A DNA stretch of 64,000 bases from Linum tenue (taxonomy: Eukaryota > Streptophyta > Magnoliopsida > Malpighiales > Linaceae), in contig CAMGYJ010000005.1 in the NCBI GenBank assembly GCA_946122785.1, positions 84,624,547 through 84,688,546 on the forward strand. Direction: 5' to 3'. Under the pieces are notes generated by a model. It was not told where the DNA came from and did no database searches. It worked only from the letters and a program-made list of their open reading frames with translations. This document shows, piece by piece, positions 12,199 through 24,930 of the stretch (the stretch's first letter is position 1; every line of letters begins with the position of its first letter). A program made the position numbers and the translations under genes.

Positions 12199-12210
12199 TG
12201 GTATCAGAGC
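12199..12210 (+). promoter_or_regulatory. Copia primer-binding site, initiator tRNA-Met type
   Basis: TGGTATCAGAGC is the standard primer site complementary to initiator tRNA-Met. It abuts the minisatellite directly instead of a recognisable 5' LTR. The Tekay-like insertion follows 10 bp later. Confidence 0.85.
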
Positions 12211-12220
12211 AGAAAGGTGT

Positions 12221-15153
12221 TGTAACACCCCACCCATAATCTCTATGGTTGAACCCGTGGTTCAACCGCGCAGCCAAATCATCGGTGTTACTGGTTGAAC
12301 TCGATCATCTCAAACATCATATCCGATAATTAAACACAAACATAAACCGTTATCATACAAACTCATTATTCGAATCCCAACCCACTTATTGAATTTTACA
12401 AAATGTGGGTTTATTATTCAAACACTCAAAGCAAAAATCCTAGGTGACCATGACAGAACAGTGTTCCAAACTACCTCATGATGGTAGTACAGAAGGATAG
12501 GGCAGCCTCAGTAGTCCGATCCTAGTTGCACCTGCGAGCCTGAAAACAGACGTGGGTCAGCAACTAAGCTGTGTGTGTGGATCTTTCCCACGACCTAATT
12601 TTGGGACCGCAATCAGCTAATCAGCTAATCAAACAATCATAATCAATCATAAATTATTACTCTAGATGCCATCTTAAATCATCATATATAAATTACCGAT
12701 CAAATTATCGAATCCACCAACTAATCATCACCAAATCAATTTATCCAATAAGATAATCACTTAATTTCACGAACACATAATGAATGCATGATATGAACAT
12801 TCCGGTTAATTATTAATGGCGCCAAGGTCACCATACACTTACCCTCGCTCGAGCAAATCATCATCCGTGGTGCTCATGCAACCACAACACTCAATCCGTG
12901 GTTTTTAACCACAACACTCATCCGTGGTTTTCAACCACAACACTCATCCGTGGTGCTCATGCAACCACAACACTAAATCGCATAAGCGAGCTAAATCTAC
13001 CCACTCTCAAGGGGTGAGGGTAAATGCAGGCCCTTTCTATATCTACGTGAATTAATATGATCACGAATCAAACCATTTCCATTTTTCTCATCCATCACAA
13101 TCAATCCGGAATCAATGTAATCTTACGGATTAACCAGTTCATATATATATTTTCCGTCGATTATCAACTCGACGTTTCAAAAAAATCAACTATTTCATCA
13201 TCCAATACCAAATCACATAAATCATCTCATTCTCCCGTAAAGCTACTCAGCAGTACCATATCACCGTTCCTCATCCAAAATTCATCAACAATATCACGAA
13301 ATAGCGCCAACGCAAATTATTATAAATAACCCGGTCGCGGTTAAAAATGTCCTTAACTCAAAATTCACTTTCCTTCATTAAAATCCTCACACAATTCATG
13401 TAAATGAATATATTGACATAAAAATCCATTAAATCTAGTTCTGGTCATAAAAATCAATTTAGACAATAAAGTATAAAAAATCTCGTATTAACCATTATTT
13501 TACGGTAACTTAAATTCCAACAAAACGGTAAATCCAAAAATCTCCCAAAATTACAAGAACCTTCATTTATCATCCTAAAACAGGTCTGTCCAGTTTTTAT
13601 ATTTTTCAACAACTCAAAACCATGAAAATAATATTACACTCGGTATTATCGCAAATCTCGTATTAAGCTCATTTTTACCGTTTTAAGGATAAAAATTCCA
13701 CCAACTGTCTAATTTACCATTTTCAGACCACAAACCATTTAACAATCCATACTGACCATTTTGAAGTGATCCAAATCTTAAAGATAAATAAAACACGTTT
13801 TTACCGAGCTTTTCGTAAAATTCACCGTTATGCAGTTTTTAATCCGCAAACCATTTTCAAGTGAAACCTTCTGCTCAATCTGGCCCAACATCATTATAGA
13901 CAAACAAAAATCTCTTAGATCAGTTTTAGACTCAATAAACCCAACTATTCATTTTTACGGGGAAACTTGTCAAATATCGATATTTACTCCGTAAAATCCG
14001 TAACAATCAAGAATAATCACCAAATCATCATATCAACAAATAAGTCATCACCCAAAGTAATCCATCCATCCAAATATGCAAATCAAGCATAAATAATCGA
14101 TGCAATAATTAAGGTCCTCTTAATCCCCACACACCTTAATTTAGCCGATTCCAAGTCGGGAATTAAGTTCTAAAATTCCAGAGATTGGCTCCTAAAAATT
14201 CTCCTTGATTCTACGGTCCTGTAGGCGAAAACGGTTCGTCGTTTGGACGTCAAACGAAGAAACTGCGAGCTAATCATCGTTAGTACGAAATTACGGATTA
14301 ATTGTTAATTTTCTGCATGTCCCAAAATCTGCAGAAAACTAGAAGTTTTCCTACCTCGCGTACCAACTTCCCGGCCTTGTTTCTCCCTCGTCTGAGCTCG
14401 GAATTCAATTCCGTAAACTCTGTGATGCTCGTGGTGACTTGCTCTTTGTAGCGGTATCAAGCTTCGAAGCTGATGCTGCCTGTAGTGGCACTGGTTTGGT
14501 TGACGAAAAGGTTACGGCAAATATTTCGGTAAAGGATATTTGGTGAGTTGGTTTTGCGATTTTGGGCTTGTAAACAGGTTTGTATAGGTTCTAAACCTTT
14601 GCTGGGAATACAGAGACTATGCTAGGCTTTGGTTTCATATTATTTCTTTTCTTTTCTCCTCTTGGTGTTTGTACGAAGGCAAAAATGGAGAGCTAGCTTA
14701 CCGGTATAATAGAGCTCTTTGATTCATGCTCTTACCTCTTCATTCACTTTCCAGCAGATGGAGTAAAGGCCTGGGACGGCCTTCTAAGGAGCAGTAGCTT
14801 TGAAAGGAAGAAACTCAAGTTCCAAAGCCGGCTCCATAAACAAGCTAGCTGCTGGTGCAATGCCGACGTCATTAGCTCATTAATGACTCGGCTCCTTTTG
14901 TATCACTGAAACCAGCATAGTCTAACTGGTTATGTTTCTGAACCCTTCCTTACTGACCAACAGGTCAGGGGTTCGATTCTTGCAGCCAACAATATATTTT
15001 TGTTGCACTTTTTTGCTGTTTGGGGAGTTTTTAAGTGATTTCGTTGATCCTACCTCGTATAGGATAACTTCTCGATTTTTTTTCCAGTCTCAAAACGTGC
15101 AATATATGTCCGCTACTTGGAAAAAAAATTTATACGATGTTTGGGATGTTACA
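12221..15153 (-). repeat. 3' LTR of the Tekay-like element
   Basis: 2933 bp, same length and register as 20095-23027. It holds five short repeats around 12860-12985 (CCGTGGT...ACCACAACACT) and a tRNA-like segment near 14918-14980. Confidence 0.93.
14918..14980 (+). other. tRNA-like segment with pol III A and B boxes inside the LTR
   Basis: TAGTCTAACTGG (14918-14929) fits an A box, and GGTTCGATTCT (14970-14980) fits a B box; the 40-bp spacing is right for a tRNA or SINE head. A perfect stem CTGACC/GGTCAG lies between them. It is on the strand opposite the element's transcript and also occurs at 22792-22854. No matching acceptor stem is seen, so it is not called as a tRNA gene. Confidence 0.5.
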
Positions 15154-15168
15154 GCTCTCCCCCTCTTA
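15154..15168 (-). other. Polypurine tract of the Tekay-like element
   Basis: The minus strand reads TAAGAGGGGGAGAGC immediately before the 3' LTR, where plus-strand DNA synthesis is primed. Confidence 0.85.
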
Positions 15169-15359
15169 ATTAGATTTCGTCCCCGAAATCGGCTTGTCCC
15201 AAAACATCGATTAACTCAGCACGACGACATGATAATTTCCCTAGGCCATTAAGTTCCTAATGGCTTAGGAAATTTTTATTTCATACTTATTCACTCACTC
15301 TACAGTAGAGGTTATATATTACAATGTACCCTACTCATATCGAGCTAACACACAAGGTA

Positions 15360-18300
15360 CTAGGTCGACATACGTTGAGCATAAGCTTCAACTAACTCGG
15401 GGTACATCTTCTTCATACTCTCCTCAGTTTCCCAGGTTGCAGCCTCCTCCTCCTGATTACGCCATATAACCTTGAGCATTGGAATTTGCTTGCTTCTTAG
15501 CACACGTACCTGATGATCCACAATGCTCACAGGTTTCTCTTCATAGGTCAGATCTGGCTCCAACTCCACCCTTTCGGGTTGTATCACATGAGATGGATCA
15601 ATATGATACTTTTTCAACATACTCACGTGGAATACGTTGTGAATTTTCTCCAACTCACGAGGTAATGCAAGCTCATATGCCACAGGCCCTACTTTGGAGA
15701 TAACATCGTAGGGACCAATGTAACGAGGCGCTAACTTACCCTTCCTTCCAAACCTCATCAATCCCTTCCATGGGGATACCTTTAAGAACACCTTCTCACC
15801 CACATCATAGCTAACTTCTCGAGCCTTCTTATCGGCATATAACTTTTGGCGATCTTGAGCTACCCGCAATCTCTCTTTGATCACCTTCACCTTCTCCTCT
15901 GTATCTTGGACCATTTGCGGTCCGGTAAGAACCCGCGTACCCTCAACATCCCAACATAGCGGGGTACGACACTTCCTTCCATACAAAGCTTCAAATGGTG
16001 CAGCCTGCAAACTGCTATGGTAGGAGTTGTTATAGGCAAACTCCACCAAGGGTAGTAAATCCGTCCAAGGTCCACTTGTTTCCACTGCACAGGTTCGTAA
16101 TAATTCCTCCAAAGTAAGTATTGTCCGCTCAGATTGCCCGTTCGTCTGAGGGTGATAAGCCGTGGAGAAATTAAGTCTCGTACCCATCGCCTCCTGCAAG
16201 CTCTCCCAGAAGTGTGATGTGAAACTGGGATCTCGATCTGAGACAATGGATAGAGGAACACCATGAAGTCGTACAATGTGAGCTATGTACAACCTCGCTA
16301 ACTCTTCCATACTTGGCTTGAATCGAATGGGGATAAAATGTGCCACTTTAGTCATTCGATCAACAATTACCCAAATGGCATCTTTTCCTTCCCGGGTAGA
16401 AGGAAATCCGGTCACAAAATCCATCGTGATCCTCTCAAATTTCCACTCTGGAATTGGCAGCGGCTGCAAGAGTCCGGCCGGTGCACGATGCTCTGCCTTA
16501 GTCTTTTGACAAACTAGACAAGCTTGAACATGCTCAGCCACCTCTCGCTTCATTCCTGGCCACCAAAAATGTGTTTTAATCGTGTTATACATCTTTGTGA
16601 CCCCCGGGTGCATGGCATACATGGATGAATGGGCTTCCTCCAGAATTCTTCGTCTTAAATCACCCGACTCTGGAACCCACATACGACCATGCCTTTTTAG
16701 TATGCCTTCTTCCACCACGAATTCACTTTCTTCCCCCACTTCAACTTGCTTCAACTTCTCGATACACTCAGGATCTACTTGTTGACTTTCTCTAATTTGA
16801 TCATGGAGTAGTGGTCGGATGCTTAAGTGTGCAATTAAGGTGGTGATGTCCTTCACCTGAAACTCCACACCCAAAGCTCTCATTTCCACTAATTCTGACA
16901 ACCTTCCCTTTCGACTGAGTGCATCGGCGACCACATTTGCCTTACCAGGATGGTAATCAATTGTGCAGTCGTAGTCCTTCAATAATTCCAACCATCTTCT
17001 TTGTCGGTTATTCAACTCCTTCTGATCCATTAAATACTTCAAACTCTTGTGGTCGGTCATAATTTTGAACGTTTCACCATAAAGGTAATGCCTCCATAAT
17101 TTTAAGGCAAACACGATAGCTGCCAACTCTAGATCATGAGTTGGGTAGTTGCACTCATGTGGCCTCAATTGTCGGGAAGCATATGCAATCACCTTTCCGT
17201 TCTGCATCAAGACACAACCCAAACCAAGATATGAGGCGTCACTGTATACCACATATTCACCTCCGTCCACCGGTAATGCCAGAACTGGGGCTGATGTCAA
17301 CTTCCGCTTCAATTCTTCAAAACTCTCTTGGCACTCTTCCGTCCATATGTATGGGGTTTCCTTCCTCAATAATTTAGTCAAAGGTGAGGCTATTTTAGAA
17401 AACCCTTCCACAAATCGACGGTAGTACCCAGCTAACCCCAGAAAACTTCGTACTCCCGACACATCCTTAGGTGGAGTCCAATTCACAATAGCTTCAATCT
17501 TCTTAGGATCCACCTCTACTCCCCTCCGGGACATCACGTGCCCCAAAAATAGTACCTCTTCCAGCCAGAATGCACACTTCGAGAATTTGGCATACAACTC
17601 TTTTTCTCTCAAAGTTTGCAATACCAATCTCAAGTGTTCGGCATGCTCTTCCTCACTCTTCGAATACACTAGAATGTCATCAATGAATACTATGACAAAT
17701 TTGTCAAGATATTCATGGAAAACTTTGTTCATAAGAGCCATGAACACTGCCGGTGCATTAGTAAGTCCAAAAGGCATCACCAAAAATTCATAATGTCCAT
17801 ACCGTGTTCGGAAAGCAGTCAACGGTACTGTTTTCTCTCCCACCTTCAACTGGTGATATCCCGACCTCAAATCAATTTTTGAAAAGACCGTTGCTCCTTG
17901 TAGTTGGTCAAACAAGTCATCAATTCGAGGAAGTGGATAACGATTCTTAACCGTCGCCTTGTTTAGCCTCCGATAGTCAATGCACATTCGCATGGACCCA
18001 TCTTTCTTTTTCACAAAGAGAACAGGTGCTCCCCAAGGTGATATACTTGGTCGGATGAACCCTTTGTCCAAGAGTTCCTGCAACTGTTCCTTTAGCTCCT
18101 TCAATTCGATTGGTGCCATCCGATACGGTGGGATAGATATGGGAGCAGTTCCAGGTACTAACTCGATGTTAAAATCTACCTCCCGTTCGATTGGCCCCCC
18201 AGGAAGGTCTTCAGGAAACACATCCTGGTATTCATTTACAATTCGTACTTCCTCCAACTTTTCTTCTTTAGTCACCTCAACTTGCACAAGAAAGGCTTGA

Positions 18301-19829
18301 CACCCTTCCCTTAGCAACGCATACATCTCCATCGCCGAGATGATACCCATCGGAGTTGACTTCTGTTTTCTCAACCCTTGGAATATCATATGTCTACCAT
18401 CATCCCTAGACAAGCGTATTTCCTTCTTTTGGCAATCCATCACTGCGCCGTGACTGGATAACCAATCCATGCCAAGAATCACATCGAACTCATTGAAAGG
18501 CAAAATCATCAGCTCTGCCTTCAATGCTACTCCTCCCATCACAACATCACAATCGCGTATCACGCGATTAACTACCACCGAAGTACCCAATGGTGTTTTC
18601 ACACCCCATCGGGTAGTCAGCTCGGTTGATATGATATGCATGTTACTAGCACATTTCTCGGACATAAAGGAATGCGAAGAGCCAGTGTCAAACAAGGCAT
18701 ATAGAGCATGTCCAAAGCAAGTTATCATACCAGTGACAACATCAGTAGCGGCCTCCGCTGCATCTCTAGTCAAAGCGCGTAGTCCCGCCTGATTCTGGCT
18801 TCCCGCTCCCCGTCCCATGGGTTGCTGACTCGGTCCAACCCCTGGATAGGAGTTAGCTCCAGGTCCTCGAGATCTAGGACGTCCTCCCTGCCTTGATGCT
18901 CCCCTAGAAACTCCCGCCGATGGGGTTCTCGGGCCCTGAACAGATCCCACTGATGGTGCTGGTGCTCGGGCGAGTTGTGGGCACTGTGGTCGGGTATGAC
19001 CAGCCTGGCCACACTCAAAGCAGATGATCCTACCTTGAGGCAAGTTATTACATCGCCAAAAGTGCATCTTCCCGCAGGTCGGGCATGGTGGATACCCAGC
19101 GGGTCCCGTCCTGGTCGGTGGAGCTGAATATGTCACCCTCGGCCTGGGATCGTATTGCCCTCCCCTTCGGGTCTGCTGGGTGAAACCGGCCGAGTGACTC
19201 GGTTGGACAAAAGCCTTCCTCTTCCTATCACCTGGCCTCTCCTTCCAGGATTCCCTCTTGGCCTTCTCCAGGTTCTCTTTCCTCAGGGCAGCCTGTTTAA
19301 TGGCATTCAGGCTTACCATGTCAGCTGAGGAGACTCCCTCCTGGATGGTGTATCGGAGACCGCGAAGGAACCTCATGGCCAACTTCTCATCTCGGTCCGT
19401 CTCAATCTCACACCACTCCGATAACTCAAAGAATTTGATGTAGTAAGACAATACTGACATCTCCCCCTGCTTAAGATCATCGAACTCCCGCTGTTTATTA
19501 TATATCCACTCCGGTGGGAAGAAAGTCGCCCGGAACATAGTCATGAATTCCTGGTAGGTCACTACTGGAGGAAAGACTTGCCCTTCCTCCTGAGTGCCCC
19601 ACCAAGTCAAGGCATGGCCTTTGAGAAGCATGACCATTGCCTGGAGCCTCTGCTCCTCATCATATCCCATGTAATCGAACTGAATGCGCGACTCTTTCAA
19701 CCACATTGCCGTTTCTTGAGGATCGTCACTATCCCCTCGAAACTCCTTCAGCCCATATTTCTTAAGTTGAGGAAACTCCACCCTGATGGGGGGTGGTAGC
19801 GGTGCTAACTGAACATTACGAGGGCCCAC
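15360..19829 (-). CDS. Tekay-like gag-pol polyprotein (open frame 1489 codons)
   Basis: This retrotransposon polyprotein packages and copies the element RNA and integrates the cDNA. Domains by residue are: capsid about 20-180; zinc knuckle [14 protein letters not shown] about 270-283; aspartic protease DTG about 381; RT 560-740 with FIDD at about 715-718; RNase H 858-970; integrase zinc finger H/H/C/C 1066-1107; integrase catalytic D1136, D1198, E1234; and a chromodomain-like tail 1430-1480 (LKVIWRNQ...TWETEE). No frameshift or stop interrupts it. The frame opens with GTG, not ATG. In-frame sequence continues upstream to a stop at about 19881, and an acceptor-like tract (TTTCTTTCTTTGTAG) ends at 19843, so the true start may lie in a spliced leader exon; this is inference. 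The first in-frame ATG is about 41 codons in. Confidence 0.92.
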   Translation of the reverse strand: MGPRNVQLAPLPPPIRVEFPQLKKYGLKEFRGDSDDPQETAMWLKESRIQFDYMGYDEEQRLQAMVMLLKGHALTWWGTQEEGQVFPPVVTYQEFMTMFRATFFPPEWIYNKQREFDDLKQGEMSVLSYYIKFFELSEWCEIETDRDEKLAMRFLRGLRYTIQEGVSSADMVSLNAIKQAALRKENLEKAKRESWKERPGDRKRKAFVQPSHSAGFTQQTRRGGQYDPRPRVTYSAPPTRTGPAGYPPCPTCGKMHFWRCNNLPQGRIICFECGQAGHTRPQCPQLARAPAPSVGSVQGPRTPSAGVSRGASRQGGRPRSRGPGANSYPGVGPSQQPMGRGAGSQNQAGLRALTRDAAEAATDVVTGMITCFGHALYALFDTGSSHSFMSEKCASNMHIISTELTTRWGVKTPLGTSVVVNRVIRDCDVVMGGVALKAELMILPFNEFDVILGMDWLSSHGAVMDCQKKEIRLSRDDGRHMIFQGLRKQKSTPMGIISAMEMYALLREGCQAFLVQVEVTKEEKLEEVRIVNEYQDVFPEDLPGGPIEREVDFNIELVPGTAPISIPPYRMAPIELKELKEQLQELLDKGFIRPSISPWGAPVLFVKKKDGSMRMCIDYRRLNKATVKNRYPLPRIDDLFDQLQGATVFSKIDLRSGYHQLKVGEKTVPLTAFRTRYGHYEFLVMPFGLTNAPAVFMALMNKVFHEYLDKFVIVFIDDILVYSKSEEEHAEHLRLVLQTLREKELYAKFSKCAFWLEEVLFLGHVMSRRGVEVDPKKIEAIVNWTPPKDVSGVRSFLGLAGYYRRFVEGFSKIASPLTKLLRKETPYIWTEECQESFEELKRKLTSAPVLALPVDGGEYVVYSDASYLGLGCVLMQNGKVIAYASRQLRPHECNYPTHDLELAAIVFALKLWRHYLYGETFKIMTDHKSLKYLMDQKELNNRQRRWLELLKDYDCTIDYHPGKANVVADALSRKGRLSELVEMRALGVEFQVKDITTLIAHLSIRPLLHDQIRESQQVDPECIEKLKQVEVGEESEFVVEEGILKRHGRMWVPESGDLRRRILEEAHSSMYAMHPGVTKMYNTIKTHFWWPGMKREVAEHVQACLVCQKTKAEHRAPAGLLQPLPIPEWKFERITMDFVTGFPSTREGKDAIWVIVDRMTKVAHFIPIRFKPSMEELARLYIAHIVRLHGVPLSIVSDRDPSFTSHFWESLQEAMGTRLNFSTAYHPQTNGQSERTILTLEELLRTCAVETSGPWTDLLPLVEFAYNNSYHSSLQAAPFEALYGRKCRTPLCWDVEGTRVLTGPQMVQDTEEKVKVIKERLRVAQDRQKLYADKKAREVSYDVGEKVFLKVSPWKGLMRFGRKGKLAPRYIGPYDVISKVGPVAYELALPRELEKIHNVFHVSMLKKYHIDPSHVIQPERVELEPDLTYEEKPVSIVDHQVRVLRSKQIPMLKVIWRNQEEEAATWETEESMKKMYPELVEAYAQRMST

Positions 19830-20080
19830 ACTGTTCCGGTCACTACAAAGAAAGAAAAAGAAACCAAACTTTAGTTTTCTTCAACAAAAACTCCTTCCAA
19901 AGATCGTTTCTCAATTCCTCAAAAATTTTAAAAATCATTTTCAAAATATTTTTGTCACAATTGATCCCATTACCCAGAAAGTCTCGGTGCAAATACGAGT
20001 ATGGAGTACCGTCACCCGACTGAGGGTAGCTAATCCTCACGAGTTAAGGTAACATACTTATAGTGCAGCGAACTAACCGA

Positions 20081-20092
20081 GCTCTGATACCA
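20081..20092 (-). promoter_or_regulatory. Primer-binding site of the Tekay-like element
   Basis: The minus strand reads TGGTATCAGAGC, complementary to initiator tRNA-Met, two bases inside the 5' LTR. Confidence 0.9.
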
Positions 20093-20094
20093 CT

Positions 20095-23027
20095 TGTAAC
20101 ACCCCACCCATAATCTCTATGGTTGAACCCGTGGTTCAACCGCGCAGCCAAATCATCGGTGTTACTGGTTGAACTCGATCATCTCAAACATCATATCCGA
20201 TAATTAAACACAAACATAAACCGTTATCATACAAACTCATTATTCGAATCCCAACCCACTTATTGAATTTTACAAAATGTGGGTTTATTATTCAAACACT
20301 CAAAGCAAAAATCCTAGGTGACCATGACAGAACAGTGTTCCAAACTACCTCATGATGGTAGTACAGAAGGATAGGGCAGCCTCAGTAGTCCGATCCTAGT
20401 TGCACCTGCGAGCCTGAAAACAGACGTGGGTCAGCAACTAAGCTGTGTGTGTGGATCTTTCCCACGACCTAATTTTGGGACCGCAATCAGCTAATCAGCT
20501 AATCAAACAATCATAATCAATCATAAATTATTACTCTAGATGCCATCTTAAATCATCATATATAAATTACCGATCAAATTATCGAATCCACCAACTAATC
20601 ATCACCAAATCAATTTATCCAATAAGATAATCACTTAATTTCACGAACACATAATGAATGCATGATATGAACATTCCGGTTAATTATTAATGGCGCCAAG
20701 GTCACCATACACTTACCCTCGCTCGAGCAAATCATCATCCGTGGTGCTCATGCAACCACAACACTCAATCCGTGGTTTTTAACCACAACACTCATCCGTG
20801 GTTTTCAACCACAACACTCATCCGTGGTGCTCATGCAACCACAACACTAAATCGCATAAGCGAGCTAAATCTACCCACTCTCAAGGGGTGAGGGTAAATG
20901 CAGGCCCTTTCTATATCTACGTGAATTAATATGATCACGAATCAAACCATTTCCATTTTTCTCATCCATCACAATCAATCCGGAATCAATGTAATCTTAC
21001 GGATTAACCAGTTCATATATATATTTTCCGTCGATTATCAACTCGACGTTTCAAAAAAATCAACTATTTCATCATCCAATACCAAATCACATAAATCATC
21101 TCATTCTCCCGTAAAGCTACTCAGCAGTACCATATCACCGTTCCTCATCCAAAATTCATCAACAATATCACGAAATAGCGCCAACGCAAATTATTATAAA
21201 TAACCCGGTCGCGGTTAAAAATGTCCTTAACTCAAAATTCACTTTCCTTCATTAAAATCCTCACACAATTCATGTAAATGAATATATTGACATAAAAATC
21301 CATTAAATCTAGTTCTGGTCATAAAAATCAATTTAGACAATAAAGTATAAAAAATCTCGTATTAACCATTATTTTACGGTAACTTAAATTCCAACAAAAC
21401 GGTAAATCCAAAAATCTCCCAAAATTACAAGAACCTTCATTTATCATCCTAAAACAGGTCTGTCCAGTTTTTATATTTTTCAACAACTCAAAACCATGAA
21501 AATAATATTACACTCGGTATTATCGCAAATCTCGTATTAAGCTCATTTTTACCGTTTTAAGGATAAAAATTCCACCAACTGTCTAATTTACCATTTTCAG
21601 ACCACAAACCATTTAACAATCCATACTGACCATTTTGAAGTGATCCAAATCTTAAAGATAAATAAAACACGTTTTTACCGAGCTTTTCGTAAAATTCACC
21701 GTTATGCAGTTTTTAATCCGCAAACCATTTTCAAGTGAAACCTTCTGCTCAATCTGGCCCAACATCATTATAGACAAACAAAAATCTCTTAGATCAGTTT
21801 TAGACTCAATAAACCCAACTATTCATTTTTACGGGGAAACTTGTCAAATATCGATATTTACTCCGTAAAATCCGTAACAATCAAGAATAATCACCAAATC
21901 ATCATATCAACAAATAAGTCATCACCCAAAGTAATCCATCCATCCAAATATGCAAATCAAGCATAAATAATCGATGCAATAATTAAGGTCCTCTTAATCC
22001 CCACACACCTTAATTTAGCCGATTCCAAGTCGGGAATTAAGTTCTAAAATTCCAGAGATTGGCTCCTAAAAATTCTCCTTGATTCTACGGTCCTGTAGGC
22101 GAAAACGGTTCGTCGTTTGGACGTCAAACGAAGAAACTGCGAGCTAATCATCGTTAGTACGAAATTACGGATTAATTGTTAATTTTCTGCATGTCCCAAA
22201 ATCTGCAGAAAACTAGAAGTTTTCCTACCTCGCGTACCAACTTCCCGGCCTTGTTTCTCCCTCGTCTGAGCTCGGAATTCAATTCCGTAAACTCTGTGAT
22301 GCTCGTGGTGACTTGCTCTTTGTAGCGGTATCAAGCTTCGAAGCTGATGCTGCCTGTAGTGGCACTGGTTTGGTTGACGAAAAGGTTACGGCAAATATTT
22401 CGGTAAAGGATATTTGGTGAGTTGGTTTTGCGATTTTGGGCTTGTAAACAGGTTTGTATAGGTTCTAAACCTTTGCTGGGAATACAGAGACTATGCTAGG
22501 CTTTGGTTTCATATTATTTCTTTTCTTTTCTCCTCTTGGTGTTTGTACGAAGGCAAAAATGGAGAGCTAGCTTACCGGTATAATAGAGCTCTTTGATTCA
22601 TGCTCTTACCTCTTCATTCACTTTCCAGCAGATGGAGTAAAGGCCTGGGACGGCCTTCTAAGGAGCAGTAGCTTTGAAAGGAAGAAACTCAAGTTCCAAA
22701 GCCGGCTCCATAAACAAGCTAGCTGCTGGTGCAATGCCGACGTCATTAGCTCATTAATGACTCGGCTCCTTTTGTATCACTGAAACCAGCATAGTCTAAC
22801 TGGTTATGTTTCTGAACCCTTCCTTACTGACCAACAGGTCAGGGGTTCGATTCTTGCAGCCAACAATATATTTTTGTTGCACTTTTTTGCTGTTTGGGGA
22901 GTTTTTAAGTGATTTCGTTGATCCTACCTCGTATAGGATAACTTCTCGATTTTTTTTCCAGTCTCAAAACGTGCAATATATGTCCGCTACTTGGAAAAAA
23001 AATTTATACGATGTTTGGGATGTTACA
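20095..23027 (-). repeat. 5' LTR of the Tekay-like element
   Basis: Partner of 12221-15153, with the same length, TG...CA ends and flanking ggtgt duplication. It should hold the element's promoter on the minus strand. Confidence 0.93.
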
Positions 23028-23223
23028 GGTGTCGTTTTAACTCTTGATTTTTCTTGACTTTCTTTTTCGTCCTTTCTATATTTCATTTCTTAATTTTCAT
23101 TGAGGGATTCTAGAGTGAACGAATAGCTAGTTCTTCCTCTCTCTGATTCATCTTCTCGATTGTTCTTGCTTTGATTCAGTTCCGTTTTCTTCCGCTCACT
23201 TCTCTGTTCCGATCGATTCAATC

Positions 23224-24330
23224 ATGTCTTTGTTTCCTTCATCCATGGCGATGTTTTCCAAAATTTTAGAAAATTCTGGACCTCCACCGGCCAGTTCGTC
23301 GGTTGCCGCTACTTCATCGGTGACTTCTCTCTCGATGTCGCATCCGTATTTCATCTCGAATGGCGACATTCCGTCGGTCCAGCTTGTCACCGCGCCTCTC
23401 ACTAGAGCAAACTATCATTCTTGGGCTCGTTCGCTTCGCATAGGACTCCAAGTGCGCAACAAGCTTCCATTAATCGATTGCCGAGTTTCTATCCCATCTC
23501 GTCATGATCCGCTTTGGAGTGCATGGGACCAGGCGAATGTCCTGGTTCTTGGATGGCTTCAGAGATCCGTTTCGTCGGAGATCGCACAAAGTGTGCTCTG
23601 GTTCGACACAACTGTCAAATCTTGGGAGGATCTCAGAGAGCGCTTTAGCGAAGGCAATGAAGTAAGAATCTCAGATCTGTATGACGAGATTTTGTCACTT
23701 AAGTAGGCGTGTTATCTATAAGTGCCTATTTGCTAGATTCAGGATTCTTTGGGAAGAACTGTTGATTTTAAGGCCTTTGCCGTCGTGTTCTTGCACTCCT
23801 CGTTGTGCTTGTGTTGCTACTTCTCTTCCTCTAGAGTATATGCGCCGTGATCAGGTTATCCGGTTCCTCAAAGGCCTTAATGAACGTTTCAGAGCTGTTT
23901 GTTCTCATTTCTTAATGATGGATCCGCTTCCCACAACAACAAGGTGTTCTCTAGTTTAGTATAGCAAGAGAGGCCGTCTGGTAGTCAAATAGAAGCTCCT
24001 ATTGCTCTGACCAGTCAAGGTCATGGAGGTGCTAATTCTAGTCGTGGTAATTCGATCTCAAGTCAGGATACTGCTCAGCACGGTCAGGCAAGTGCTGCAC
24101 ATAGTCATGGAGTTGGGAAAAAGAGACCCTCTGCACTCACTATGGGCTCTATGGTCACACGGTTGATCGTTGCTACAAGCTCCATGGATATCCGCCACGT
24201 TATAAAAGTCGGAAGACTGCTCATGCTATGACTTCTGATCTGGATTCAGCTGCACCAGATGATCCTAATGGTCAAGATTCTGTGACCTTGTCTCGAGCTT
24301 AGTATCAATCGCTCCTCCACCAGACTCAAC
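23224..24330 (+). pseudogene. Copia gag remnant
   Basis: The first frame (23224-23706) starts with ATG and contains LTRANYHSWARSLRIGL, typical of copia Gag N-termini. After a stop at 23704 the capsid continues in other frames (RRDQVIRFLKGLNERF near 23845). The zinc knuckle near 24135-24180 reads CTHYGLYGHTVDRC: the second cysteine is replaced by tyrosine, so zinc binding is expected to fail. At least three frame breaks are present. Confidence 0.85.
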
Positions 24331-24359
24331 CTAGGCATTAGTAGTCCACCAGTACTGCC

Positions 24360-24930
24360 ATGACTAATCTGGTCACTACCACTACTTATGCTGCTCCCCT
24401 GTTTTCCACAGATGCATCTACATCTCAGGCTACCACTTCTCCTTATGTTCCCACAACTGTGACAACACATCTTATCAACTCTGATGACTCATGTACTATT
24501 CTATCATCTCTCCAAACACTTTTAAATTCGATGGTACGGATAGTTGATAGTGGAGCTACATATCATGTAGTTTTTGTGTTATATTTGGTTACATCTTATC
24601 GAACTATTGATAATATGAATGTTTCTCAATAGGCACATAGGAACTATCCAGTTAACTCCAACTTTGACATTGGTTGATGTTCTGTTCATACCAGCGTTCA
24701 CTTTCAATCTAATTTCAGTCTCGAAATTAGTTAAAACATCAAAATGTTCCTTAAATTTTTACACAGATTCTTGCTTAATACAAGATCTTTCGTCCCAAGA
24801 GACGATTGGTACAGCTAAGCAAGTATTTGGACTGTATAATCTTCAAATTCCTCCTAGTCTGGTCCAGACCAGCCACTGTAATGTTTGTTTCAATACATCT
24901 ATAGTACCTTTTGAGTTGTGGCATTACAGG
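24360..24930 (+). pseudogene. Copia protease and pre-integrase remnant
   Basis: VDSGATYHV (from about 24541) carries the aspartic protease DSG triad. After a frameshift, 24619-24930 encodes a VLFIPAFTFNLISVSKL stretch and ends in LWHYR, the start of the pre-integrase histidine motif. The tRNA-Arg-primed element cuts the motif here; it resumes with LGH at 37738. Confidence 0.85.

Larger units (their letters stand above)
12221..23027 (-). mobile_element. Full-length Tekay-like Ty3/gypsy retrotransposon (10807 bp)
   Basis: Two direct LTRs (12221-15153 and 20095-23027), each 2933 bp with TG...CA ends, are in constant register 7874 bp apart. The target duplication ggtgt is perfect (12216-12220 and 23028-23032). 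The minus-strand primer site, single gag-pol frame and purine tract are all present. Equal LTR lengths and no difference in the stretches I compared indicate a very recent insertion. All catalytic motifs are intact, so it could be autonomous. The chromodomain-like tail and overall sequence suggest the Tekay (Del) chromovirus lineage; that assignment is from memory of the families, not a tree. Confidence 0.93.

Noticed and set aside
14915..14990. Functional tRNA gene
   Set aside because: A and B boxes fit but no 7-bp acceptor stem or convincing anticodon arm can be formed, and it sits within an LTR in two copies.
15479..19799. Many plus-strand frames of 60-107 codons
   Set aside because: All are antisense shadows of the intact 1489-codon gag-pol frame.
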